Shown here: in pieces, positions 7,039 to 14,351 of the stretch
Position numbering within the stretch: the first letter of the stretch is position 1
Layout of the letters: every line of letters starts with the position of its first letter
From: Candidatus Heimdallarchaeota archaeon
Lineage (GTDB): Archaea; Asgardarchaeota; Heimdallarchaeia; Heimdallarchaeales; Kariarchaeaceae
Length of the DNA stretch: 16,511 nucleotides
Assembly (NCBI GenBank): GCA_021399405.1
Contig: JAAFKL010000439.1
Coordinates: 1 to 16,511, forward strand
Direction of reading: 5' to 3'
Made by a program: the position numbers and the translations under genes
Notes under the pieces: generated by a model
What the model saw: the letters and a program-made list of their open reading frames with translations, nothing else
The model's database searches: none
What the model was told of the DNA's origin: nothing

Positions 7039-8988
7039 CTAATAAATCTGTTCGAGAGTATCAGGGTCCAATATTAGTGCGACTTGATCATATCCCAATA
7101 TTGTAGCTCCTAAGAATCCTTTTAGATGTGAATATACTTTATCTAATGGTTTAGTGACAATTTCTCGGTTTTCAACTACTCTAGTTACTTTCAAACCCAC
7201 TCTTCTTCCCGCTCTCTCCCATAAAATTATTTTTTCTCTTGATTTAGTGGATCTTCTAACATTTTTGTTTTCTGTATCTTCAGATCCATTACTTCCATCT
7301 GATTTTGATGATAATCCAATATGATGTGTAACATGAAGATGTTTTACTAAATCAAGAATTCTGATATTGTTTCCTTCCCAATTAAGATATGGTATTTCAT
7401 TTCTGTACTCAATAGCAGGATCATTGATTGAGAATATTTTTTCTACATTCACTAATGGCATTGCAAAATCCATTTCGTTTACTTTGATTATCAATCCATC
7501 AATAATTGCTAAAGTCTGTGGTACTCGAATTATGAATTTAGTACCTTGACCCTTTTTAGTTCTGATTTCAATGCTTCCGGATATCTCATCAATTGTTTGC
7601 TTAACAATATCCATACCAACACCACGTCCAGCAATATCAGTGACTTCAGATGCGGTTGAGAAACCCTGTTGAAAGATAATTAAAGCCACTTGTCGACGTG
7701 TAAGTTCATCTTCAGAGCCAATTAAATCCAATTCAATAGCTTTTTTCCTTATTTTGTCAAGATCTAGTCCCGCACCATCGTCTTCAACCTCAAGTACAAC
7801 TTCACCACGCTCTCTTCTCGCTGCTAGTCTAATACTTCCTTTTTTAGATTTACTACCTCGTTTGTTTGCATCTTCAATTCCATGTATTGCGGCATTTCGG
7901 ACTAAATGGAGTAAAGCCTCATTGACTTGATCAATTACACTACGATCGATTTGAATATGAGTTCCTTGTAGGTGTAGATCTATTTCCATATTTCGCTTGT
8001 GTGCAATATCACGGACAGTTCTAGGATAGGTATCAAATATCTGGCTTAGTGAAACCATTCTCAACCCCATTACAGTATCTTGAATCGTATTGATGGTCGA
8101 ATCAAATATTTGAAACTGCTCATTTATTTCAGGAGTAAGCGATGACACTAAACTTTGGAATCGACCTCTAGTAATAACCAATTCTCCCAATAAGTCTACC
8201 ACACTATCCAATCTATCAAGATTGACTCGAACTGACTGGACGGATCGACGCATTCTTGCGCCATCAATTGTGACTGTGGAAATTGGTTGCTCATCAACAA
8301 GACGTGAAATCGATACCTCTTGAATATCCTCAACACCTGAAAGTGCATTTCGTAGTTCAACCTCACTTTCATAACTGATGATCTCCATTTCAATATCACC
8401 GACGAGTTTTCCATCTTCTAAAACATCTATAGATGGGTCTGATGAAGTTATTTCTGAAATTGCGTCAATTACTCGCAATGCCTGGAAACCACGTGCACCA
8501 ATCAATCGGGTTGATCTATCAAATTTTATTTCTAATTTATACGTAATTTCAATCCTTAAATCATCTGGCGGGGGAGTTGCTACTGATCTTATTGTTGCGG
8601 GCGCTTGAGCTGCTGCTGGTGCACCACCAACTTTCAATTCTGCAACTAAGTCGTCTACTTTTAGGTCTTTAGGACTTGAATTTGATTGGACTAATCCTTT
8701 GAATCTATCTAATCTATCAGCGGCTTTGTACAGTGTCTGTATTAGTCCCTTAGATACAGAATTTAATGACATCAAATGATTCTCAATCTCATGGGTGAGT
8801 TTTGTGATATTATCAAAACCCATTGTTGCAGCCATACCTTTGATAGTATGAACCGCTCGGATCAAATCTTTTAGAGTTGAAACCTTTGAGGAATCCTTCT
8901 CGACATCAATTAAAGAAGAGTTAAGTAAACTAATATTCTCTTCCAATTCTGCAATGAAAATGTCTAGATATTCACTCATGTCTTCCAT
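7039..8988 (-). CDS. cheA: CheA chemotaxis histidine kinase
   Basis: Cytoplasmic CheA kinase of 649 residues, a normal length, with all five domains. P1: residues 1-100, phospho-acceptor His47 in RAVHTIKG. Linker rich in Ala/Pro (123-142). P2: 143-232, response-regulator binding. P3 dimerisation: about 247-333 (RSVQSVRVNLDRLDSVVDLLGELVI region). P4 ATPase: N-box HLVRNAAIHGIE (Asn365), G1 DDGAGLD (403-409), G2 GRGVGMDIV (454-462). P5 CheW-like: about 497-649, ending LILDPDTL. The N-box normally reads RNAxDHGIE; the Asp is Ile368 here. P5 also has a polar Ser/Asp/Asn/Lys insertion at about 558-584. ATG 8988 was chosen; Met4 is an alternative. It lies 99 bp after cheB and 115 bp before cheC on the same strand. 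Partners CheW, CheY and receptors must be encoded elsewhere. Confidence 0.96.
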   Translation of the reverse strand: MEDMSEYLDIFIAELEENISLLNSSLIDVEKDSSKVSTLKDLIRAVHTIKGMAATMGFDNITKLTHEIENHLMSLNSVSKGLIQTLYKAADRLDRFKGLVQSNSSPKDLKVDDLVAELKVGGAPAAAQAPATIRSVATPPPDDLRIEITYKLEIKFDRSTRLIGARGFQALRVIDAISEITSSDPSIDVLEDGKLVGDIEMEIISYESEVELRNALSGVEDIQEVSISRLVDEQPISTVTIDGARMRRSVQSVRVNLDRLDSVVDLLGELVITRGRFQSLVSSLTPEINEQFQIFDSTINTIQDTVMGLRMVSLSQIFDTYPRTVRDIAHKRNMEIDLHLQGTHIQIDRSVIDQVNEALLHLVRNAAIHGIEDANKRGSKSKKGSIRLAARRERGEVVLEVEDDGAGLDLDKIRKKAIELDLIGSEDELTRRQVALIIFQQGFSTASEVTDIAGRGVGMDIVKQTIDEISGSIEIRTKKGQGTKFIIRVPQTLAIIDGLIIKVNEMDFAMPLVNVEKIFSINDPAIEYRNEIPYLNWEGNNIRILDLVKHLHVTHHIGLSSKSDGSNGSEDTENKNVRRSTKSREKIILWERAGRRVGLKVTRVVENREIVTKPLDKVYSHLKGFLGATILGYDQVALILDPDTLEQIY

Positions 8989-9014
8989 GATTTATCAACT
9001 ATATCGCAAATTGT

Positions 9015-9038
9015 TTTTGGCATATATTTCTCTATATG
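9015..9038 (-). promoter_or_regulatory. Candidate cheA promoter with small inverted repeat
   Basis: Minus-strand aaatatatg (about 9021-9030) lies 33-42 bp before the cheA ATG, within range for an archaeal TATA box. The same place holds catata (9021-9026) and tatatg (9033-9038) as a 6-6-6 inverted repeat. Both are short and AT-rich, so chance is a serious alternative. Confidence 0.3.
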
Positions 9039-9087
9039 AGGAGAAGAATATTACTTACATATTTTAGAAGACAATTTTAGCTTTTGT

Positions 9088-10263
9088 TTAAATATTAAAT
9101 CCACGTAGTCGACCTTCCAATGCACGCACAATACCACTAACTAGTTCGTTCTTTCTTAAAATTTCGTCAACTACTCCAGATTCAATCACAGATCGGTTCA
9201 TTCCATATATATCCGTATCACTTTCGTGCAAAGCCAATACAACTCCACCCATTTTTTTTGCCATTATGCTTCCATTTTTTCCATCTGAACCCATGCCAGT
9301 CAAGATTACACTAATAACACCAGATTTGTATATATCTACAGCAGAGTAGAGTGTGACATCAACAGAAGGTTTAACGAAATTGACCGGTTGACTGTCTAAG
9401 AGATTGATTATGGGATATCCTTTAGGATTTGATACAATTTTTAAGTGATACCCCCCAGGAGCCACGTAAACGTTACCGGAAGACACAATATCACCATCTT
9501 GAGCCTCTTTTACATTTAATCTTGCGGTGCGATTTAATCTTTCAGAAAATTTCTTTGTAAAGCCTTCTGGCATGTGTTGAACCAATAATATGGGAGGAAG
9601 ATTTGGTGGGAGCTTGGGAACGAGGTCACTTAGTAGTCTAGGTCCGCCTGTAGATGTACCAATCACGATAATTCGATTTAATCTTCCAGTACCACTATAT
9701 GATTCATGAGATGGATCAGTTGGAGTTAACTGAACAGTTTTTTCTTTTTTATCATCAGTTTGGATAATTTTTTCAATTCGAGTTCTGCGTTCATATAACG
9801 AATGTGTTACAAATGATGTAGGGGGCTGCTCTTTCTCATGGATATGTTTTAACTGTCTTTCGAATTTTGATACATTGAGTTTAGATAAAATATGAGATCG
9901 AGTGACGATTCCTGCTTCAGAAACTGATAAAAGACTTCGTGATCGATTTCCTTGTAACCAATCTACTAGACCATATTGAGTAATATTTTGTTTATCCTTG
10001 ATATCAGTATCACCGGCATCCACTACCAAGATTGCTACTGGGGATTGTTGCATAATCCGTTTGACTACAGTTAGAAGAGGTATATCGGTAATGGCAGTTG
10101 TGATAATAAGTAATTTGGGATTCAGTCGCTTGGTTAGAGAAATAGCATCTTTTCCACTGTTTCCAGTTGATACGACAGAGAAGATCGTGTCACTCTTTAA
10201 TGCGTTAAGAATTACATTCCTGTCCTCAGTGCGACGATCAATTACTACAACCTTAATGGTCAC
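9088..10263 (-). CDS. cheB: CheB methylesterase with degenerate (pseudo-)receiver domain
   Basis: CheB removes methyl groups from chemoreceptors. The C-terminal domain (about 197-391) is complete: GTSTGGP with nucleophile Ser204, VQHMPEGF with His230, and LTGMGSDG with Asp327. The N-terminal 120 residues align to a receiver but have lost its chemistry: the acidic pair DD is Asp9-Arg10, the phosphorylated Asp is Thr55 (NPKLLIITTAIT where PDVVTLDIEMP is usual), and the conserved Lys of the PKP turn is Gly105 (VDWLQGN). A long charged linker (about 121-195) joins the domains, longer than usual. Start is GTG at 10263 with a good TATA box about 31 bp upstream. It heads the minus-strand cluster cheB-cheA-cheC-cheD. 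Control by CheA phosphorylation is unlikely; esterase activity is likely retained. Confidence 0.94.
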   Translation of the reverse strand: MTIKVVVIDRRTEDRNVILNALKSDTIFSVVSTGNSGKDAISLTKRLNPKLLIITTAITDIPLLTVVKRIMQQSPVAILVVDAGDTDIKDKQNITQYGLVDWLQGNRSRSLLSVSEAGIVTRSHILSKLNVSKFERQLKHIHEKEQPPTSFVTHSLYERRTRIEKIIQTDDKKEKTVQLTPTDPSHESYSGTGRLNRIIVIGTSTGGPRLLSDLVPKLPPNLPPILLVQHMPEGFTKKFSERLNRTARLNVKEAQDGDIVSSGNVYVAPGGYHLKIVSNPKGYPIINLLDSQPVNFVKPSVDVTLYSAVDIYKSGVISVILTGMGSDGKNGSIMAKKMGGVVLALHESDTDIYGMNRSVIESGVVDEILRKNELVSGIVRALEGRLRGFNI

Positions 10264-10285
10264 GATTAAGTTTTCTATTGGGTAG

Positions 10286-10300
10286 TTTGATTTAAAGTCG
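10286..10300 (-). promoter_or_regulatory. Candidate cheB promoter (TATA box)
   Basis: The minus strand reads gactttaaatca; the core ctttaaat matches the archaeal TATA consensus and is centred about 31 bp before the cheB GTG. That spacing implies a nearly leaderless transcript, in line with the lack of a clear Shine-Dalgarno. This is the best promoter match in the chemosensory cluster. Confidence 0.45.
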
Positions 10301-10372
10301 AGGTTGAAAAAAAAGATATATGTTCTCCAATTTTATGATTATTGAGTTTCTTAAAGCTGTAAAAGACAAAGT

Positions 10373-10391
10373 AATATCTTGGGAAGATATT
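10373..10391. repeat. Perfect 8-3-8 inverted repeat between cheB and hemerythrin genes
   Basis: Arms aatatctt (10373-10380) and aagatatt (10384-10391) flank ggg. Half-sites differ at one position from those of the repeat before cheC (aagaaatt/aatttctt), though the arm order is reversed. It overlaps a TATA-like sequence, so a regulator binding site is possible; a chance AT-rich palindrome is the alternative. Confidence 0.35.
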
Positions 10392-10552
10392 TAATATTGA
10401 GAATGCTTCTAAAATATTATTATTCTAAATTGCAAGTTTTTTCTTGGATTTCGATGATGATTTAATTAACCATCAATTCATTAATAACACATTGCTTGAA
10501 TTTTTTCTTGTCGAAAGTCGCAATTCGGTATTGAGATTACTAGATTCAACTT

Positions 10553-10556
10553 GGAG
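10553..10556 (+). promoter_or_regulatory. Shine-Dalgarno setting the hemerythrin start
   Basis: ggag lies six bases before the ATG at 10563. It favours this start over the in-frame TTG at 10551 and ATG at 10557, which would overlap or touch it. Confidence 0.45.
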
Positions 10557-10562
10557 ATGTAT

Positions 10563-11075
10563 ATGCAAGATCCGATAGAACAATTGAAAATTGAACATGT
10601 AAATATTTTAAGAGGTCTGGATCTTTTAACACTAACCGGAAGTTCATTTGACGAAGGTACCAAACTGATTAATGAGATAAATCAGCTGATTAAATTCTTC
10701 AGATTATACGCAGATGATGGCCATCACGCCAAAGAAGAAGCGATTTTATTCCCAAGGCTCAAAGTCAAGAATCCATCAATTACTGAGGAAAACTCACCAT
10801 TAGGGGTACTAATTAGGCATCATTTTCAAGGACGGAAACTAGTTGCCGAGGTATCTAAATTAGACAATCAATATTCTGTTCACGTAAACGATTTGAATGA
10901 TTTATTGCGTCAACACATTGAAATTGAGGATGAGATTTTCCCCCAACTAGCAGTAGACAACTTTGATTCTAAAGAAATAGATGAAATTTCTATTGAATTT
11001 GCAACAGCAGATGAGATGAGAAATTTGAATGAGTTGCTATTGATATTAGATCAAGTGGAAAATAAAATTTCTTAA
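10563..11075 (+). CDS. Hemerythrin-like (HHE) iron-binding protein
   Basis: Soluble four-helix hemerythrin-like protein of 170 residues. Candidate di-iron ligands occur in the usual order: His12 (LKIEHVNIL), His54/His55 and Glu59 (DGHHAKEEAILFP), His86/His87 (IRHHFQGRKL), and His118 with Glu122 (RQHIEIEDEIFP). The paired KEEAILFP and EDEIFP motifs are typical. Such proteins bind oxygen, or handle NO or iron stress; which applies cannot be told from sequence. The C-terminal 35 residues are acidic and helical. ATG 10563 was preferred because of the ggag six bases before it. It is divergent from cheB across about 300 bp and has 194 bp before the next gene, so it is probably a single-gene transcript. 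Confidence 0.88.
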   Translation: MQDPIEQLKIEHVNILRGLDLLTLTGSSFDEGTKLINEINQLIKFFRLYADDGHHAKEEAILFPRLKVKNPSITEENSPLGVLIRHHFQGRKLVAEVSKLDNQYSVHVNDLNDLLRQHIEIEDEIFPQLAVDNFDSKEIDEISIEFATADEMRNLNELLLILDQVENKIS

Positions 11076-11143
11076 GTTAAATTGTAAAATCCAAATAATC
11101 ATATGAACAGATTTCATCATATTTTTGGAATGTTTATACAAAA

Positions 11144-11160
11144 TTACTATAAAATAGTAA
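11144..11160. repeat. Short inverted repeat after the hemerythrin gene
   Basis: Arms ttacta (11144-11149) and tagtaa (11155-11160) with a 5-nt loop, about 70 bp beyond the stop. A second one, atcatt/aatgat, spans 11197-11212. They may fold in the 3' end of the transcript, but no T-tract follows, so a terminator call is not justified. Confidence 0.2.
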
Positions 11161-11235
11161 GCAATAATAATAATACTGCTAAAATATGATAAAATAATCA
11201 TTGAATAATGATAATTACCATTCAGTAAAAGACCA

Positions 11236-11250
11236 ATTATAAAGTATAAA
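11236..11250 (+). promoter_or_regulatory. Candidate promoter of the TPR gene
   Basis: attataaagtataaa contains two TATA-like cores; the first is centred about 29 bp before the GTG at 11270, the position expected for a leaderless archaeal transcript. Confidence 0.4.
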
Positions 11251-11269
11251 AATCATAGAAAATTAAAGG

Positions 11270-12799
11270 GTGTCCAAAGCTACGATTGAGGAAATATTGC
11301 ATCTAGAGTCCTTGGTTTTCAAGGGGGGATATTCCAGTGCCTCAAAGCAGATTGAAAAATTAGAAAGACATCCACGTGTATCGCACGAAGAATTATTACT
11401 AATCCGTTATTACAAAGCATTAATTCTTCTAGAAGAAGGTAATATAAATTCAGCATTAGATATTGGTCGATCTAATTATTCTGATGTTATGCAGGTTGAA
11501 GATGTAAAATTAAAAGTGCATTATAATTATCTACTCGCACATTCGCTTTTTCAACTGGGCAAATTAGATGATGGAAGAAGGTATGTCGAAGATCTAAATG
11601 TGATAATGAAGAATACCACGTTTCCAGATCAACATCTGTCAAACAGATTAAACATTAAACTCATATCATTAGAAAGTTCATTTTTACGATTCAGTGGGAA
11701 ATACGATGAAGCAATAAAATATTACATTCAAATTATAGATCTGTGTAAAAAAGAAAATGATATAATTGAACTATACAAAACTTACAATTTAATTGGAAGC
11801 GTGTATCATGAGAAAGGTGACTATGCCCTAGGTATGGCAAATTATGAATTAGCACTTGATACAGCAAGGAAAGATGGCCACGATAAACATATTGCCTATG
11901 TTCTAAATGACATTGGTAAATTATACATTGATCGTGGAGAAATAGATATTGCAGAAACCTATCTTCAAGAAAGGATACAGATGGATGAAGCAAAAATTAA
12001 TGATAGAATTGATAGTGCTTATACATTATATTCCCTTGGAGAACTAGAATTCTTAAGAGGGAACTATGAAAAGGCATTTCAATTTTTTATTGATGGTTAT
12101 ACCAAAATTGAACTTGTTGGAACCTCCAGACTAGAATCGGTTGGACTGTCACACCTAATACTAACCTGTGTCAATCTTGGTTTATTGTATCAAGCAGATT
12201 ATTATCTTAATATTGAGAAGGAACTTGTTGAACGCACCAATAACATCAATATTACCGGGAGCTATAATTATAATTGTGCATTAGTTTTACGCAGCAAAAC
12301 TCGTCTGACTCATGTGGTTCAAGCGCAGATAATATTAGAGGAACAACTCGTAGATCCTAAATTATCTGCTGAAATTCAATTGAAATCAATGATACTGCTT
12401 GCAGAAATATTATTGGAAGAATTGAAAATCACAAACAACGACACAATATTTGATATGATAAAACATATGATAGACAAATTATATCGTACAGGAGTTTCTA
12501 CAGAGGCTTACAATGTAATTATCAACACCTTAATACTTCAATCTAAATTTGCGTTGATAGATGGTGATTTTGCAAAAGCAATGGAGAATTTGGACAAAGC
12601 AACGTCCTATTGTGAAATCAAAGGTTTATCATCTTTAGCGAAAAAAGTTAATAGAGACAGGAAAAGCTTGGAAGAAAATATCACCAAGTGGAGAGATATC
12701 GGAAAGCAGTCACCTGAATTATATGATAAGATTATGCTAGCTAGTATTCAAGAATACCTCCAGGATGCTCAGAAAATCCGGTCTAATTTGAGAAAGTGA
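11270..12799 (+). CDS. TPR-repeat protein
   Basis: An almost entirely alpha-helical 509-residue cytoplasmic protein. Clear tetratricopeptide repeats lie at about residues 140-280, with units such as GKYDEAIKYYIQIID, NLIGSVYHEKGDYALGMANYELAL, NDIGKLYIDRGEIDIAETYLQ and YSLGELEFLRGNYEKAFQFF. More diverged repeats precede (about 40-110) and follow them (FALIDGDFAKAMENLDKA near 440). TPRs bind peptides or proteins; no enzymatic or DNA-binding domain is visible. It starts with GTG after aaaggg, with a TATA-like box about 29 bp upstream. The next gene begins 7 bp after its stop, so the two are probably one operon and may act together. The partner is not known. Confidence 0.85.
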   Translation: MSKATIEEILHLESLVFKGGYSSASKQIEKLERHPRVSHEELLLIRYYKALILLEEGNINSALDIGRSNYSDVMQVEDVKLKVHYNYLLAHSLFQLGKLDDGRRYVEDLNVIMKNTTFPDQHLSNRLNIKLISLESSFLRFSGKYDEAIKYYIQIIDLCKKENDIIELYKTYNLIGSVYHEKGDYALGMANYELALDTARKDGHDKHIAYVLNDIGKLYIDRGEIDIAETYLQERIQMDEAKINDRIDSAYTLYSLGELEFLRGNYEKAFQFFIDGYTKIELVGTSRLESVGLSHLILTCVNLGLLYQADYYLNIEKELVERTNNINITGSYNYNCALVLRSKTRLTHVVQAQIILEEQLVDPKLSAEIQLKSMILLAEILLEELKITNNDTIFDMIKHMIDKLYRTGVSTEAYNVIINTLILQSKFALIDGDFAKAMENLDKATSYCEIKGLSSLAKKVNRDRKSLEENITKWRDIGKQSPELYDKIMLASIQEYLQDAQKIRSNLRK

Positions 12800-12806
12800 G
12801 CAGAGT

Positions 12807-13247
12807 TTGGTAACATTCAAAGATAGAGTACAGAGTGAAATTAACAGGGTAGAGAAGATCCTTTGTGGAAAAGTTGATGCATATCAAAATGTCGCTGTAG
12901 AAGAGTTGATTAGTTATTTTGATGGTCCTGCCCCTTCTGGAGATACGACGACACTTTCGGATATTCTTGAAAATCAATGGCTATTTATTCATGAGTTAAT
13001 TGAACTCAGTGAATTAAAAAAAATGAATCTCCCGATTTCTCATCGATTATTCAAAACACATCCTAATGAAGTTGATGTCGCTCATATTACAGCAACTGAA
13101 TATGAACTCAAATTTGCAGCTGAAGGCAATGATTACAATTGGATTAGTTTAAGGATGAAAGATGTAAATTCATGGTTGGAGGATGAGACGATGCCTCTGA
13201 ATCTTAAAATTCGCTGCGAGAAACTCATCGAGGATTATTCCAATTAA
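12807..13247 (+). CDS. Hypothetical helical protein, downstream of TPR gene
   Basis: A 146-residue acidic protein with no family I recognise. It appears mostly helical (DRVQSEINRVEKIL, SDILENQWLFIHELIELSELKK, KIRCEKLIEDYSN), with no signal peptide, membrane helix or paired-Cys zinc site. The start is TTG at 12807, 7 bp after the TPR gene; no ATG is available until Met72 (LKKMNL), so the TTG is needed to keep the N-terminal helices. Tight coupling to the TPR gene suggests a shared process. Codon choice and composition look like the neighbours, which supports a real gene. Confidence 0.65.
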   Translation: MVTFKDRVQSEINRVEKILCGKVDAYQNVAVEELISYFDGPAPSGDTTTLSDILENQWLFIHELIELSELKKMNLPISHRLFKTHPNEVDVAHITATEYELKFAAEGNDYNWISLRMKDVNSWLEDETMPLNLKIRCEKLIEDYSN

Positions 13248-13316
13248 TTGAACAACATATACTCCGTCTCCTACTAGTTTGCTAATAAATTTACCATAAA
13301 TACTGCATAGTCGGGT

Positions 13317-13328
13317 AAAGCTTTATTC
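13317..13328 (+). promoter_or_regulatory. Candidate promoter of the zinc-ribbon membrane protein gene
   Basis: aaagctttattc lies 26-37 bp before the ATG at 13354, the place for a BRE/TATA pair in a leaderless transcript. A second AT-rich run, tctatatatc, is too close to the ATG to serve this way. Confidence 0.35.
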
Positions 13329-13353
13329 ACAGGATTATCTATATATCACTAAT

Positions 13354-14304
13354 ATGGTTCAAACGACGGGAGATACAACGGCAATAACTCAAATGGGGTC
13401 ATCAATTAAGAATTTGGGATATGCTCAAATAGTGATCATGGTAGTGGCCGTCTTTATTGGTATGATTATGGGAGGTAGTATCGTTGCAATTGCGGCCCAA
13501 TCTGGATCTCTGGAGGAATTTATACTCGATTTTGCGGATACATTGAGAGTTTTCATGATTATTTTACTCTTACTGAGTTTAGTTGGAATTTATTTTTATT
13601 ATCAATTATATCAATCCTTCAAATTTATAGAAACAGATTCAGAATTCGCAAGTAGTTCTATGGATCGAGCTGTAAAATTATTTGGTGGGATAATTATTCT
13701 TCAAATTATTGGGTTCTTTATGGGATTTTATTTCATAAATCTAATAATCAATGATTTAGAAGAATTAGCTACAAATGATCCAACGGTGGAAGAGTTTGAA
13801 AAATTTGCTAACGAATTAAGTACGAGTGCGGAGGTCATAGGATCATCAATAATGGGAATTGTGGTATCCTCACTGATGTTAGGTGCCTTTAAATCAATCC
13901 AGGATTGGACAGGAGAACTACATCACAGTACAAAGATATATTGGTTTGCAGAGGCAGGTAAAAAGCTGGGAAATATTAGAATTGGAGTAATGATATTACT
14001 TGCGGGACAAGTATTTAATTTAATAACTCTGGGAGCTTTTGGGGATTTCTTTGAGTTTATCGGGCTCATTGTTTTGATAGTTTATTATATTAAAGTTGGT
14101 AACATTTTAGAAAACTTACCTCGAAATATCAATGATCAAACCGTTACGACACAGTATACTTCATATGAGATAGCACCCCAACCTGAAAAACAAGAATTGG
14201 CAAACACACAAGCATCGCCAACTGAGATATACTGCACGAATTGTGGATATTCAAATCATGGTGGATCTCGATTTTGTAACAGCTGTGGTTCGAAGTTGAC
14301 GTGA
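13354..14304 (+). CDS. Multi-pass membrane protein with C-terminal zinc ribbon
   Basis: A 316-residue protein with about six hydrophobic segments (about 24-48, 63-86, 107-133, 160-178 and two within 208-246), a soluble linker (about 255-290), and a terminal zinc ribbon YCTNCGY...RFCNSCG with Cys294, Cys297, Cys308 and Cys311. The layout recalls archaeal DUF996-like membrane proteins fused to a zinc ribbon, but I cannot confirm that family. Ribbon and linker should be cytoplasmic. A TATA-like element about 30 bp before the ATG suggests its own promoter. The function is unknown; the ribbon may mediate protein contacts. The truncated repeat-protein gene follows after 47 bp. Confidence 0.75.
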   Translation: MVQTTGDTTAITQMGSSIKNLGYAQIVIMVVAVFIGMIMGGSIVAIAAQSGSLEEFILDFADTLRVFMIILLLLSLVGIYFYYQLYQSFKFIETDSEFASSSMDRAVKLFGGIIILQIIGFFMGFYFINLIINDLEELATNDPTVEEFEKFANELSTSAEVIGSSIMGIVVSSLMLGAFKSIQDWTGELHHSTKIYWFAEAGKKLGNIRIGVMILLAGQVFNLITLGAFGDFFEFIGLIVLIVYYIKVGNILENLPRNINDQTVTTQYTSYEIAPQPEKQELANTQASPTEIYCTNCGYSNHGGSRFCNSCGSKLT

Positions 14305-14351
14305 TCAGTGTTTTTACCGTTATTGGCTAATTCGAACTTTCTTTAATCTGA

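Larger units (their letters stand above)
10264..10562. other. Divergent intergenic region between cheB and the hemerythrin gene
   Basis: About 300 bp without a confident gene. It holds the cheB TATA box, an 8-3-8 perfect inverted repeat at 10373-10391, a TATA-like tatttaatat at 10387-10396 overlapping that repeat, and a 24-codon open frame at 10320-10394 that is too short to call. The length is generous for this compact region and suggests regulation of one or both flanking genes. Confidence 0.5.

Noticed and set aside
8196..8608. Additional open frames on both strands within cheA.
   Set aside because: Shadows of the cheA frame; no motifs of their own.
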